Positions 16,955-25,223 of a DNA stretch of 64,000 nt are shown in pieces. Every line of letters starts with the position of its first letter. Position 1 is the first letter of the stretch. The stretch covers positions 62,001 through 126,000 of the forward strand of contig CAJUEJ010000009.1 of NCBI GenBank assembly GCA_910585435.1, read 5' to 3'. This DNA is from an uncultured Hungatella sp. (GTDB taxonomy: Bacteria > Bacillota > Clostridia > Lachnospirales > Lachnospiraceae). The position numbers and the translations under genes were made by a program. Below the pieces are notes generated by a model, which was not told the origin of the DNA, ran no database searches, and saw only the letters and a list, made by a program, of their open reading frames with translations.

Positions 16955-18436
16955 ATGGTAAAAATAGGCTTTGACAATGAAAAGTACCGGACTCTCCAGT
17001 CCCAGCACATCCGGGACAGGATCAATCAGTTCGGAGACAAGCTTTATCTGGAATTCGGCGGAAAATTATTTGACGATTACCACGCTTCCCGTGTCCTGCC
17101 CGGCTTTGCACCGGACAGCAAGCTGCAGATGCTGATGCAGCTTGCGGATCAATCGGAGATCGTGATTGTCATCAATGCGGCGGATATCGAAAAAAATAAA
17201 ATCCGTTATGATCTTGGAATCACCTATGATGTGGATGTACTGCGCCTCATCCAGTCCTTCCGCGACAAGGGGCTTTACGTGGGAAGCGTAGTCATCACCC
17301 AATATACAGGCCAGTCTGCCGCCGATATTTTTAAAAGCAAGCTGGAGCATATGGGAATTACGGTTTACCGTCATTACAGGATTGACGGCTACCCCAACAA
17401 TGTATCTCATATTATCAGCGAGGACGGTTTCGGCAAGAATGATTATATAGAGACCTCCAGGCCCCTGGTCATCGTCACTGCCCCAGGGCCTGGCAGCGGG
17501 AAGATGGCTACCTGCCTGTCCCAGCTTTACCATGAGAACAAACGGAACATTCAGGCAGGTTACGCCAAGTTTGAGACCTTCCCTATCTGGAACCTGCCCC
17601 TAAAGCATCCGGTAAACTTAGCCTATGAGGCGGCAACCGCTGATTTAAATGATGTGAATATGATTGACCCCTTCCACCTGGAGGCTTATGGGGAAACCAC
17701 TGTAAACTACAACCGGGACGTGGAGATCTTCCCTGTTTTAAACGCGATTTTCGAAGGAATCTATGGAAGCAGCCCCTATAAGTCTCCCACCGACATGGGT
17801 GTCAATATGGTGGGGAACTGTATCATCGACGATGAAGCCTGCCAGGAAGCCTCCAAGCAGGAGATTATCCGCCGGTACTACCATGCCTTAAACCGTATGG
17901 CTAAGGAATCCGGCTCTGATGAGGAAATCAGCAAAATCGAGGTGCTGATGAAGCAGGCAAAGATCTCTCCTGACTTTAGGAAGGTGGTAGGCATTGCCAA
18001 GGAAAAAGCGGCTTCCAATCACTCTCCTGCTGCTGCCATGGAGCTGCCGGACGGACAGATTGTCACCGGCAAAACCAGCGCCTTGCTGGGCTCCTCTGCT
18101 GCCCTGCTTTTAAATGCTGTCAAGACCTTAGGCCATATTCCGGATGATATCCATCTGATTGCGCCATCCTTCATCGAACCGATTCAGAAGCTGAAAATCA
18201 ACTATTTAGGAAGCAAAAATCCCAGGCTTCACACAGATGAGGTGCTGATTGCCCTGTCCATGTGTGCTGCCACCGATGCCAACGCTCAGAAGGCTCTGGA
18301 CCAGCTGTCCAAATTAAAGGGCTGCCAGGCTCACACCTCTGTGATTCTGTCCCGGGTGGATATCAGCAGCTTCCAAAAGCTGGGTGTGGATTTAACGTCC
18401 GAACCGATTTACGAGCATACAAAAGTGTATCACTGA
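16955..18436 (+). CDS. UPF0371 (DUF1846) family protein
   Basis: Encodes 493 residues from the ATG at 16955, since family members begin M-(V)KIGFDNEKY; AGGGG lies ten bases before it. It is cytosolic with no membrane segment. A glycine-rich TAPGPGSGKMATCLSQLY near residue 175 resembles a nucleotide-binding loop, and the stretch GVNMVGNCIIDDEA is typical of the family. The length matches the usual ~500 residues. The family is widespread in Firmicutes; its reaction is not established as far as I know, so I assign none. It stands alone, divergent from the MNT/HEPN pair. Confidence 0.88.
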   Translation: MVKIGFDNEKYRTLQSQHIRDRINQFGDKLYLEFGGKLFDDYHASRVLPGFAPDSKLQMLMQLADQSEIVIVINAADIEKNKIRYDLGITYDVDVLRLIQSFRDKGLYVGSVVITQYTGQSAADIFKSKLEHMGITVYRHYRIDGYPNNVSHIISEDGFGKNDYIETSRPLVIVTAPGPGSGKMATCLSQLYHENKRNIQAGYAKFETFPIWNLPLKHPVNLAYEAATADLNDVNMIDPFHLEAYGETTVNYNRDVEIFPVLNAIFEGIYGSSPYKSPTDMGVNMVGNCIIDDEACQEASKQEIIRRYYHALNRMAKESGSDEEISKIEVLMKQAKISPDFRKVVGIAKEKAASNHSPAAAMELPDGQIVTGKTSALLGSSAALLLNAVKTLGHIPDDIHLIAPSFIEPIQKLKINYLGSKNPRLHTDEVLIALSMCAATDANAQKALDQLSKLKGCQAHTSVILSRVDISSFQKLGVDLTSEPIYEHTKVYH

Positions 18437-18527
18437 TATACGTGCTCTCGGAATCTCTCTTGTACCTGCTTTTGCAGCCAGGCAAAGAGGCTCCGAGAGT
18501 ATATTCATCTGAATTAAGGAGGTTCCT
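18437..18527 (+). promoter_or_regulatory. structured leader A before GNAT gene
   Basis: CTCTCGGA pairs with TCCGAGAG, and the inside contains a second pairing (CTCT with AGAG, CCTG with CAGG). About 36 bases starting at 18439 resemble the leader at 19103, with shared blocks GGAATCTCTC and ACCTGC. Both leaders end in an identical AGGAGGTTCCT just before the ATG. There is no T-run, so it is not a plain terminator of the upstream gene. Confidence 0.5.
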
Positions 18528-19079
18528 ATGATAAATTCCCCTTCTGTTGCCATCCGCATGGCAACTCCCGAAGATGCCGGACAGCTTCTTGCCATCTATG
18601 CTCCCTATGTGGAAAAAACCGCTATTACTTTCGAGTATCAGGTTCCGGATATGGATGAGTTCCAAAACCGCATTGCCCATACCCTGGAGCGCTACCCCTA
18701 CCTGGCTGCTATGTACGAAGGCCGGATTGCAGGCTACGCTTACGCATCCCCCTTCAAGTCCAGAGCTGCCTACGGCTGGTCCGCAGAAACCTCCATCTAT
18801 GTGGATCAAGGCCTCCGCGGCCGCGGCATCGGAGGACAGCTGTATCTGGCATTAGAAAACCTTTTAAAACAGCAGAACATCCTCAATGTCAATGCCTGCA
18901 TCACCTACCCCAACCCTGAAAGCATCGCGTTTCATCAGGCTTTTGGCTACCACATGGCAGCTCATTTTATCAAGTGCGGCTATAAGCTGGGGAAATGGTA
19001 CGATATGGTCTGGATGGAAAAGCATCTGGGAGAACATCCTGATACGCCAAAACCTGTTATTCCCATAAAGGAACTATAG
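18528..19079 (+). CDS. GNAT N-acetyltransferase (phosphinothricin-type)
   Basis: The product is 183 residues. The GNAT acetyl-CoA loop is visible as the QGLRGRGIGGQLY sequence near residue 100, after the beta-strand AETSIYVD. The overall pattern (IRMATPEDAGQLLAIYAPYV at the N-terminus, ANACITYPNPESIAFHQAFGY-like motif B) matches the PAT/Bar-type amino acid N-acetyltransferases. The real substrate in this host is unknown and could be an amino acid analogue or antibiotic. The start has an ideal AGGAGG site. It may be translated from an RNA carrying leader A. Confidence 0.85.
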   Translation: MINSPSVAIRMATPEDAGQLLAIYAPYVEKTAITFEYQVPDMDEFQNRIAHTLERYPYLAAMYEGRIAGYAYASPFKSRAAYGWSAETSIYVDQGLRGRGIGGQLYLALENLLKQQNILNVNACITYPNPESIAFHQAFGYHMAAHFIKCGYKLGKWYDMVWMEKHLGEHPDTPKPVIPIKEL

Positions 19080-19102
19080 TATTTGGGGCATACTATCCTG
19101 AG

Positions 19103-19216
19103 GACATGTACTTCTGGAATCTCTCCTGCACCTGCCTTTCAGGCTGATTTTCCCTTATATACAAAATCAGGTGCAAAAAGACTCCTGAAATACATTAAAA
19201 TCCACAGGAGGTTCCT
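19103..19216 (+). promoter_or_regulatory. structured leader B before membrane-protein gene
   Basis: Homologous to leader A: after GTACTTCTGGAATCTCTC comes GCACCTG, which pairs with CAGGTGC, and TCCTGAAATAC closes the outer stem with GTACTTCTGGA. The inner loop is longer than in leader A. Ends in the same AGGAGGTTCCT before ATG. A repeated cis-acting RNA or a duplicated intergenic unit. Confidence 0.5.
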
Positions 19217-19798
19217 ATGCTATTATCCCTGACTGCATACATGGTTATTCCTATCTATACCATTTTGTTTGTAAGCGATACCAACTGGCTTACTTCCAAT
19301 CTCTCTGTCATCGGCAACTGGCCGGATCGCCAGATTGCCTTTTTTGGCCTGGGCCTGATCATCGGCCTTTACTATCACTGTATTCTGGTTCGCCTTCTCT
19401 CCAATCTTGCCCATCACAGGACAGAATCTATCCTGCTTCATACGGCCCTGATCCTGCTTATAGCGGCTGTCCTCACGCCTTATCTGCCTTCCCAGGTGCC
19501 CTTTCAGTCCTTTCTCCACGTAGTATTTGCATTTGTGTCCTCTATTCTGGTTTTACTGTGCCTTTACCTGACCTTATGGAAATTGTCTGCCCTGTCCCAG
19601 AAGGTCCGCGTCCGCATGCGCCGATACCGCACAGGACTGATTATCATCACACTTATAAGCGGACTCCTCCTTTTTATTGCAGGAATTGTCAGCAGCGCAC
19701 TGGAAATTTTTTTCATCCTTTCCACCACCATTCTTCTTCAGAGACTGTACGAACAATTTCCTTGCTTTTTTCTCAATTCCGTTTACAATAGGAGGTGA
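19217..19798 (+). CDS. integral membrane protein, family not recognised
   Basis: The product is 193 residues with about six hydrophobic helices, beginning at the ATG at 19217 next to AGGAGG. A short extracytoplasmic motif SDTNWLTSNLSVIGNWP follows the first helix, then GLGLIIGLYYHCIL; this resembles small DUF998-like membrane proteins but I am not certain. A basic cytoplasmic loop (KVRVRMRRYRTG) precedes the last two helices. Its stop lies 14 bp before the nitroreductase start, and the two are probably co-transcribed. No function assigned. Confidence 0.7.
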   Translation: MLLSLTAYMVIPIYTILFVSDTNWLTSNLSVIGNWPDRQIAFFGLGLIIGLYYHCILVRLLSNLAHHRTESILLHTALILLIAAVLTPYLPSQVPFQSFLHVVFAFVSSILVLLCLYLTLWKLSALSQKVRVRMRRYRTGLIIITLISGLLLFIAGIVSSALEIFFILSTTILLQRLYEQFPCFFLNSVYNRR

Positions 19799-19812
19799 GG
19801 AGGTGTTTAACC

Positions 19813-20331
19813 ATGAATCCTGTAATAGAAAATTTACTGACAAGAAGAAGCGTCCGAGCCTTCCAGGAGAAAGAGATTCCCGAGGCGCAGCTGGAGCAGA
19901 TTTTAGAAGCTGCCAGATATGCCCCCAGTGCCATGGCAAGGCAGACCTGGAAATTTACCGCTGTAGTAAACCGTGAAAAAATTCAGAAGCTGGCTGCTGC
20001 TATGTCCGCAGAGCTTGGCCGAAGTGGCTATGACATGTACAGCCCTCAGGTTCTGATCCTTCCTTCCAATGAAGTGGACAGCAAGTTCGGCAGAGATGAC
20101 AATGCCTGCGCCCTGGAAAATATATTCCTGGCCGCCTGGTCCTTCGGCATCGGCTCTGTCTGGATCAACCAGCTTCGGGATATCTGTGACAGGCCGGCTA
20201 TCCGAAGCATCCTGACAGAGTGGGGAATTCCTGCAAACCACGTGGTATACGGAATGGCCGCACTGGGCTATCCTGCTTCCTCTGAGAAGAAAGCAGTAGA
20301 AAAAATCGGAAAAACCGCTGTTGTGAGATAA
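19813..20331 (+). CDS. nitroreductase-family flavoprotein
   Basis: Encodes 172 residues from the ATG at 19813, nine bases after GAGGAGG. The N-terminal RRSVRAFQEKEIPEAQLEQI and AARYAPSAMARQTWKF segments are the FMN-binding landmarks of the nitroreductase family; a shorter middle section (the family usually has 170-220 residues) is followed by AALGYP near the C-terminus. Enzymes of this family reduce nitro compounds, quinones or flavins with NAD(P)H as soluble dimers. It follows the membrane-protein gene directly. Physiological substrate unknown. Confidence 0.88.
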   Translation: MNPVIENLLTRRSVRAFQEKEIPEAQLEQILEAARYAPSAMARQTWKFTAVVNREKIQKLAAAMSAELGRSGYDMYSPQVLILPSNEVDSKFGRDDNACALENIFLAAWSFGIGSVWINQLRDICDRPAIRSILTEWGIPANHVVYGMAALGYPASSEKKAVEKIGKTAVVR

Positions 20332-20375
20332 TCCGGCCGGCAGCACAAAGAGTCCGGCCAACCGGACTTACGCGC

Positions 20376-20413
20376 CAAAAGGCAGCTGCACATCCCGCAG
20401 CTGCCCTTCTTAC
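20376..20413. terminator. bidirectional intrinsic terminator
   Basis: GGCAGCTGC (20381-20389) pairs perfectly with GCAGCTGCC (20397-20405). On the minus strand TTTT follows; on the plus strand CTTCTTACTT follows. Lies between the convergent nitroreductase and ftsH genes. A second hairpin, AGTCCGG/CCGGACT at 20351-20368, lies nearby. Confidence 0.8.
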
Positions 20414-20470
20414 TTCTCTCATATGCCTGTTCCGTTTTGCGACACCCAATAGCTTCAGCCGTACCATCTA

Positions 20471-22363
20471 TTATCCCACTGGAACGCTCTCCGCCTCTTT
20501 GCCGGCATTCTCGTCTGTGATTCCCTTGCACTCATGGAAAATCTTCATAAACTCTTTGCCGGTGATGGTTTCCTTCTCGATCAGGAACTCCGCTATCTTG
20601 TCCATAATATCCCTGTTTTCACTCAGCAGACGTTTGGCCTCTTCATAGGCATTCCTCAGCATAATCATAACCTCCTGATCCACCTCGGCTGCCGTGGCTT
20701 CCCCGCAGTTTAACACCATACGCCCGCTTAAATACTGATCCTCCTGGGTAGCCAGGCCAATCAGGCCGAATTTCTTTGACATTCCGTACTGGGTCACCAT
20801 CGCCCGGGCAATCCTGGTAGCCTTCTCAATATCATTGGAGGCGCCGGTGGTCACTGTCTCAAATACCAGCTCCTCCGCCGCCCGTCCACCTAAGCATCCG
20901 GTCAGCATGGCATTCAGCTCTTTTTCTGTATTCAGATATTTTTCTTCCTCCGGAACCTGCATAACATATCCCAGGGCTCCCATGGTTCTGGGCACGATAG
21001 TAATCTTCTGTACAGGCTCCGCATCCTTTTGCAGAGCGCTGACAAGGGCATGCCCCACCTCATGGTAAGACACGATCCTGCGTTCCTCCTTGCTGAGGAT
21101 CCGATCCTTCTTTTCCTTGCCTACCAGAACCACCTCCACGGCTTCAAACAGATCTCTCTGGTTCACGGCTCTCCTTCCGTTCTTCACCGCAAGAATCGCC
21201 GCCTCATTAATCATATTGGCCAAATCAGAGCCTACCGCCCCTGAAGTAGCCAGTGCGATAGCATCCAGATCCACGGTCTCATCTAATGAGACGTTCTGGG
21301 CATGAACCTTTAAAATATTTACACGGCCTTTTAAATCCGGCTTGTCTACGATAATCCGCCGGTCGAAACGCCCCGGACGCAGAAGGGCCGGATCCAGAAT
21401 CTCCGGACGGTTGGTAGCCGCCAGAACCAGAAGGCCTTTGGAGGAGTCAAATCCGTCCATCTCGGAAAGCAGCTGGTTCAGGGTCTGCTCCCTCTCATCA
21501 TTGCCTCCGCCGTAGCGGGAATCCCTGCTTTTGCCGATGGCGTCAACCTCATCGATAAATATGATACACGGCGCATTCTCCTGGGCCTGTTTAAACAGAT
21601 CCCGGACACGGGATGCGCCCACACCTACAAACATCTCCACAAAATCCGATCCGGACAGGGAATAGAAGGGCACATGGGCCTCTCCTGCCACAGCCTTGGC
21701 AAGCAGGGTTTTACCTGTTCCGGGAGGGCCTACCAGCAAGGCGCCTTTGGGCAGCTTGGCGCCGATATGGGTGTATTTCCCGGGATTGTGCAGGAAATCC
21801 ACAATCTCCACCAAAGATTCCTTGGCCTCATCCTGGCCGGCCACGTCCTTGAAGGTGACTCCCGTCTCCTTCTGCATGTACATCTTTGCGTTGCTTTTGC
21901 CCACTCCCATGACTCCGCCGCCCATGCGCTTCATCATCATGTTCATAAAAAATACAAGAAAGCCGAACATCAGCGCATAGCTGATAATGCTCCACATGGT
22001 CGTATTCTGGCGAATCTGTTCGCTCCTGACTCCCGCCTTCATAAGCCGCTCTACCAGCTGATCTCCGCTCTCCATACGGATGGTTACATATTCCATAAGG
22101 GGATTGAAGCCTGTGTCTCCTTTTTTCAGGCGAAAATAAATCTGGGAGCTGTCCACTTCCACACTTTCAACCCGCTCTTCCTCCAGAAGCTGTAAAAAAT
22201 CGCTGTAAGGAATCCGGGCCTTATTCCCCAGGTAATTGCTCATGCCCATAACCGTCAGAAGGGTAATCAGGCCGGCAATAAGGATAATAGCAAAAATCTG
22301 GCTGGAGCCTGGCGGCCTGCCATTATTCTTGTTATTGTTGTTATTCCTGTTGTTATCTTCCAT
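20471..22363 (-). CDS. ftsH: ATP-dependent membrane protease FtsH
   Basis: The product is 630 residues. Two membrane helices (~22-42 and ~125-145) flank an extracytoplasmic domain. The AAA+ module follows with Walker A GPPGTGKT near residue 212, Walker B IIFIDEVDAIG and the second region of homology (TNRPEILDPALLRPGRFDRR). The zinc protease site reads HEVGH near residue 430, with a valine where most FtsH proteins have alanine; the zinc ligands are intact. FtsH degrades unassembled membrane proteins and short-lived regulators. It is divergent from pyrG. The N-terminus carries an Asn-rich tract, a harmless variation. The length is normal. Confidence 0.96.
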   Translation of the reverse strand: MEDNNRNNNNNKNNGRPPGSSQIFAIILIAGLITLLTVMGMSNYLGNKARIPYSDFLQLLEEERVESVEVDSSQIYFRLKKGDTGFNPLMEYVTIRMESGDQLVERLMKAGVRSEQIRQNTTMWSIISYALMFGFLVFFMNMMMKRMGGGVMGVGKSNAKMYMQKETGVTFKDVAGQDEAKESLVEIVDFLHNPGKYTHIGAKLPKGALLVGPPGTGKTLLAKAVAGEAHVPFYSLSGSDFVEMFVGVGASRVRDLFKQAQENAPCIIFIDEVDAIGKSRDSRYGGGNDEREQTLNQLLSEMDGFDSSKGLLVLAATNRPEILDPALLRPGRFDRRIIVDKPDLKGRVNILKVHAQNVSLDETVDLDAIALATSGAVGSDLANMINEAAILAVKNGRRAVNQRDLFEAVEVVLVGKEKKDRILSKEERRIVSYHEVGHALVSALQKDAEPVQKITIVPRTMGALGYVMQVPEEEKYLNTEKELNAMLTGCLGGRAAEELVFETVTTGASNDIEKATRIARAMVTQYGMSKKFGLIGLATQEDQYLSGRMVLNCGEATAAEVDQEVMIMLRNAYEEAKRLLSENRDIMDKIAEFLIEKETITGKEFMKIFHECKGITDENAGKEAESVPVG

Positions 22364-22562
22364 AATCGTATTATTCTCCTCTATCTATACATCAGGCTAT
22401 TATGCGCCATTATCTTTCATTATAGTTGTAGTCTCTCCATAAATCAAGGAAAGCGGCATAAAAAATGTATAAACTTTTTTCAGAAACTTCTGGATTTCCA
22501 AAACAGATGGTTGTATAATGTACAGGTTATTTTATTTTTCAACAGAAAGGAAGGTTGGAATT

Positions 22563-24176
22563 ATGTCAGTAAAATATGTTTTTGTTACCGGCGGAGTGGT
22601 CTCCGGATTAGGTAAAGGCATCACCGCAGCATCCCTGGGCCGGCTTTTGAAAGCCCGGGGGTATAAAGTCACCATGCAGAAATTCGATCCCTACATCAAC
22701 ATCGACCCCGGAACCATGAATCCGGTTCAGCACGGGGAGGTATTTGTCACCGACGACGGCGCGGAAACAGACCTGGACCTGGGCCATTATGAGCGCTTCA
22801 TCGATGAAAGCCTGACGAAAAACTCCAATGTCACCACCGGCAAAATCTACTGGTCCGTACTCTCAAAGGAGCGGCGGGGAGATTACGGCGGCGGCACCGT
22901 ACAGGTTATCCCTCACATTACAAATGAGATAAAAAGCCGATTTCACAGAAATTACACTTCCACCGACACAGAAATCGCCATCATCGAGGTAGGCGGCACT
23001 GTCGGCGACATCGAAAGCCAGCCATTTCTGGAAGCAATCCGCCAGTTTCAGCGGGAGGCAGGCCCTGGAAACACCATCTTAATTCACGTCACCCTTATCC
23101 CCTATTTAAAAGCATCCGGAGAACTGAAAACAAAACCGACACAGGCCAGTGTAAAAGATCTGCAGGGCATGGGAATCCAGCCGGATATTATCGTATGCCG
23201 GACAGAGTACCCTCTTGACGACCATATACGCGGCAAAATTGCCTTGTTCTGCAATGTTCCTCAAAGCCATGTGCTGCAAAACCTGGATGTGGAGGTTTTA
23301 TATGAAGCGCCTCTGGCCATGGAGGAAGAGCACCTGGCCCAGGTGGCCTGCGAAAGCCTCCATCTGGAGTGCCCCGATCCGGATCTGGAAGACTGGCGGG
23401 AAATGATCGATGCATGGAAGCATCCTGAAAAAGAAGTAACTGTGGCACTGGTGGGAAAATATATTCAGCTTCACGATGCCTACATTTCCGTTGTGGAGGC
23501 ATTGAAGCACGGCGGGGTTGCAAACCGGGCCAAGGTCAACATAAAATGGATAGATTCAGAAACCGTGAATGCCGGGAATGCAGATGAGCTTCTGAAAGAC
23601 ACGGCGGGAATCCTGGTTCCCGGCGGATTCGGCAGCCGCGGCATTGACGGGAAAATAGAGGCAATCAAATATGCCAGAGAACATAAGATTCCCTTTTTAG
23701 GGCTGTGCCTGGGCATGCAGCTGGCCATCGTGGAATTTTCCAGAAACGTACTTGGATTTGCAGACGCCCACAGCGCAGAATTGGATCCGGCCACCCTTCA
23801 TCCGGTGATTCATCTCATGCCGGAGCAGGATGGCGTGGAGGATATCGGCGGGACTCTCCGCCTGGGCTCCTATCCCTGTGTTTTAAATAAAGCCTCCAAG
23901 GCCTGCAGGCTTTACGGCCAGGAAACCATTTACGAACGTCACAGACACCGTTATGAGGTAAATAATGATTTTCGGGATGTACTGGCTGAACACGGAATGA
24001 TGCTTTCCGGGATCTCACCAGACGGAAGAATCGTGGAAATGATAGAGCTTCCCGAACATCCCTGGTTCATAGCCACCCAGGCACATCCTGAATTAAAATC
24101 CCGGCCCAACAAGCCTCACCCGCTGTTTAAGGGATTTATTGAGGCTGCTTTAAAACATACCAGTGAATTCCTGTAA
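22563..24176 (+). CDS. pyrG: CTP synthase
   Basis: Encodes 537 residues from the ATG at 22563, chosen because the family starts with KYVFVTGGVVSGLGKG; the open frame reaches back to 22518. The synthetase domain makes CTP from UTP, ATP and glutamine-derived ammonia. The class I glutaminase domain shows the catalytic cysteine in GLCLGMQ near residue 381 and the late His/Glu in AHPELKS. A TATAAT -10 element lies at 22514-22519; I see no clear GGGC start of the type used for reiterative transcription control in Bacillus. The gene is monocistronic or leads into the small gene at 24233. Confidence 0.97.
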   Translation: MSVKYVFVTGGVVSGLGKGITAASLGRLLKARGYKVTMQKFDPYINIDPGTMNPVQHGEVFVTDDGAETDLDLGHYERFIDESLTKNSNVTTGKIYWSVLSKERRGDYGGGTVQVIPHITNEIKSRFHRNYTSTDTEIAIIEVGGTVGDIESQPFLEAIRQFQREAGPGNTILIHVTLIPYLKASGELKTKPTQASVKDLQGMGIQPDIIVCRTEYPLDDHIRGKIALFCNVPQSHVLQNLDVEVLYEAPLAMEEEHLAQVACESLHLECPDPDLEDWREMIDAWKHPEKEVTVALVGKYIQLHDAYISVVEALKHGGVANRAKVNIKWIDSETVNAGNADELLKDTAGILVPGGFGSRGIDGKIEAIKYAREHKIPFLGLCLGMQLAIVEFSRNVLGFADAHSAELDPATLHPVIHLMPEQDGVEDIGGTLRLGSYPCVLNKASKACRLYGQETIYERHRHRYEVNNDFRDVLAEHGMMLSGISPDGRIVEMIELPEHPWFIATQAHPELKSRPNKPHPLFKGFIEAALKHTSEFL

Positions 24177-24200
24177 AGGGCCTATGTATAATTTTTTCTC

Positions 24201-24229
24201 CATCACCTCATAATGATTATGAGGTGATG
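24201..24229 (+). other. perfect hairpin covering a ribosome site
   Basis: CATCACCTCATAA (24201-24213) and TTATGAGGTGATG (24217-24229) are perfect inverted repeats with a three-base loop. The right arm holds the GAGGTG ribosome site of the small gene starting at 24233. No T-run follows. Likely to limit translation initiation or to stabilise the pyrG mRNA 3' end. Confidence 0.7.
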
Positions 24230-24232
24230 ACA

Positions 24233-24433
24233 ATGAAAGATCAAAAAAAGAACAACAATTATGACAACGATCCCTATAGGGTAGAGGCCACCGAAGATTT
24301 CTCCACCTGCTCTTCCATGGACTGCACCGGGCTGATTCCGTCCCTTCCAGTATCGGAAGCGGAATTGGAAGCTTATGAGGAGCTTTATCCCTATATCACG
24401 TATCCGGTAAAGGATGAGAAGATGGAAGGGTGA
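24233..24433 (+). CDS. small acidic protein, 66 aa
   Basis: Encodes 66 residues from the ATG at 24233; GTG 24224 and ATG 24227 are in frame but fall inside the ribosome site. The protein is acidic, with a polar basic start (KDQKKNNNYDNDPY), a CSSMDCTGLIPSLP segment with two cysteines, and an acidic tail with repeated tyrosines (AYEELYPYITYP). I do not know the family, though the CTGLIP and YEELYPY stretches have the look of a conserved clostridial small protein. Its ribosome site is buried in a perfect 13-bp hairpin. It follows pyrG by 56 bp. Confidence 0.65.
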   Translation: MKDQKKNNNYDNDPYRVEATEDFSTCSSMDCTGLIPSLPVSEAELEAYEELYPYITYPVKDEKMEG

Positions 24434-24473
24434 GAAGTCTGGCAGAAAAACGGCATAGCTACCGTTTCAGGGG

Positions 24474-24979
24474 CTATGCCGTCACAGCTATTTCTCCTGT
24501 TGTCTGCAACTCCTCTAACATGATTTTCTCAATTTTAATTATGTCTGGTTGCGTCGGTGTAAAACGTACCCCTCTATGTAACAGATTAACTATTTTTTTG
24601 GCATTTTTCTCCAATTCCTGTATTATTCTAGGATCTGCAATTCTTACAGGCTGACCACCTTTAATATATGGACCCTCTATATATTTCGCAATCACAGGAA
24701 ACATGTCTTGAAAAAGAAGTACTGATTTACGATCAAAGATTTTCACAATCTTTATCGTGTCTGTCGGCTTGCACTCCTCCTTTTTTTTCAGTATCAAATG
24801 TTCAAACTTCTTTATTTTTGAACTACATGGAACCAGCCAAAATAACCCTGTTTTATTATCCCGAAAAGCATAGTAGTGCGGACGTTTTGTGTCCTCATAA
24901 TTAATTTTCAGATAGGAGTCTTGTATCTTTGCAAAAAATCATCAGATACAAAATACAAGTTTCCCGCCACAATCTCCAT
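24474..24979 (-). pseudogene. cptN: CptN/ToxN-like type III toxin, frameshifted
   Basis: Two reading frames join into one ToxN/AbiQ/CptN-type endoribonuclease. The first, from ATG 24979, reads through GNLYFVSDDFLQRYKTP and stops at once; the second continues with YLKINYEDTKRPHYYAF, then GLFWLVPCSS and LLFQDMFPVIAKYI, the family core. The total span of 506 bp is one base short of 169 codons, so a single base is missing near 24917 (range 24905-24925). In a working system the toxin cuts RNA and is held by a repeated antitoxin RNA encoded upstream, which is present here. The frameshift should inactivate it unless it is a sequencing error. Confidence 0.8.
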
Positions 24980-25004
24980 GAACAATATTTCTCCTTATAG
25001 TAAG

Positions 25005-25039
25005 TTAAGCCTCTTACCGTTTCCAGGCAAGAGGCTTAA
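25005..25039 (-). terminator. hairpin between antitoxin repeats and toxin
   Basis: A 14-base arm (25005-25018) pairs with 25026-25039 with only one or two mismatched positions around a seven-base loop. On the transcript it stands between the RNA repeats and the toxin ribosome site, where type III toxin-antitoxin loci carry a leaky terminator. It lacks a T-run after the stem, which fits partial read-through. Confidence 0.65.
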
Positions 25040-25043
25040 AAAC

Positions 25044-25133
25044 TTTTTCACGGCCTATTTATTATTCGCATGGCCGGAAGCGAACCACGTTTACACGGCC
25101 TATTTATTTTCCGCATGACCGGAAGCGGACCAC
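25044..25133 (-). ncRNA. cptI: CptI-like type III antitoxin RNA repeats
   Basis: Two tandem 45-base repeats (25044-25088 and 25089-25133) are about 80% identical, with about ten further bases of a partial third copy at 25134-25143. Each repeat has the pattern CCGGNCATGCG, a short AT tract and GGCCGTG. They sit between a perfect promoter and the toxin hairpin. Period, copy number (~2.2) and layout match what I recall of the CptI antitoxin, in which each repeat folds into a pseudoknot that binds the toxin. Confidence 0.8.
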
Positions 25134-25161
25134 TTTTCAAGGTAGCTACCTACCTGTTATT

Positions 25162-25190
25162 ATTATACGCAATCCTTACAAATATGTCAA
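25162..25190 (-). promoter_or_regulatory. consensus promoter of type III TA locus
   Basis: On the minus strand TTGACA (25185-25190) and TATAAT (25162-25167) are both perfect sigma-A hexamers, with a 17-base spacer. Starts the antitoxin RNA about 20 bases later. Confidence 0.9.
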
Positions 25191-25223
25191 CCAAACAAAA
25201 AATTGAGCTTGTATTAATATTTA

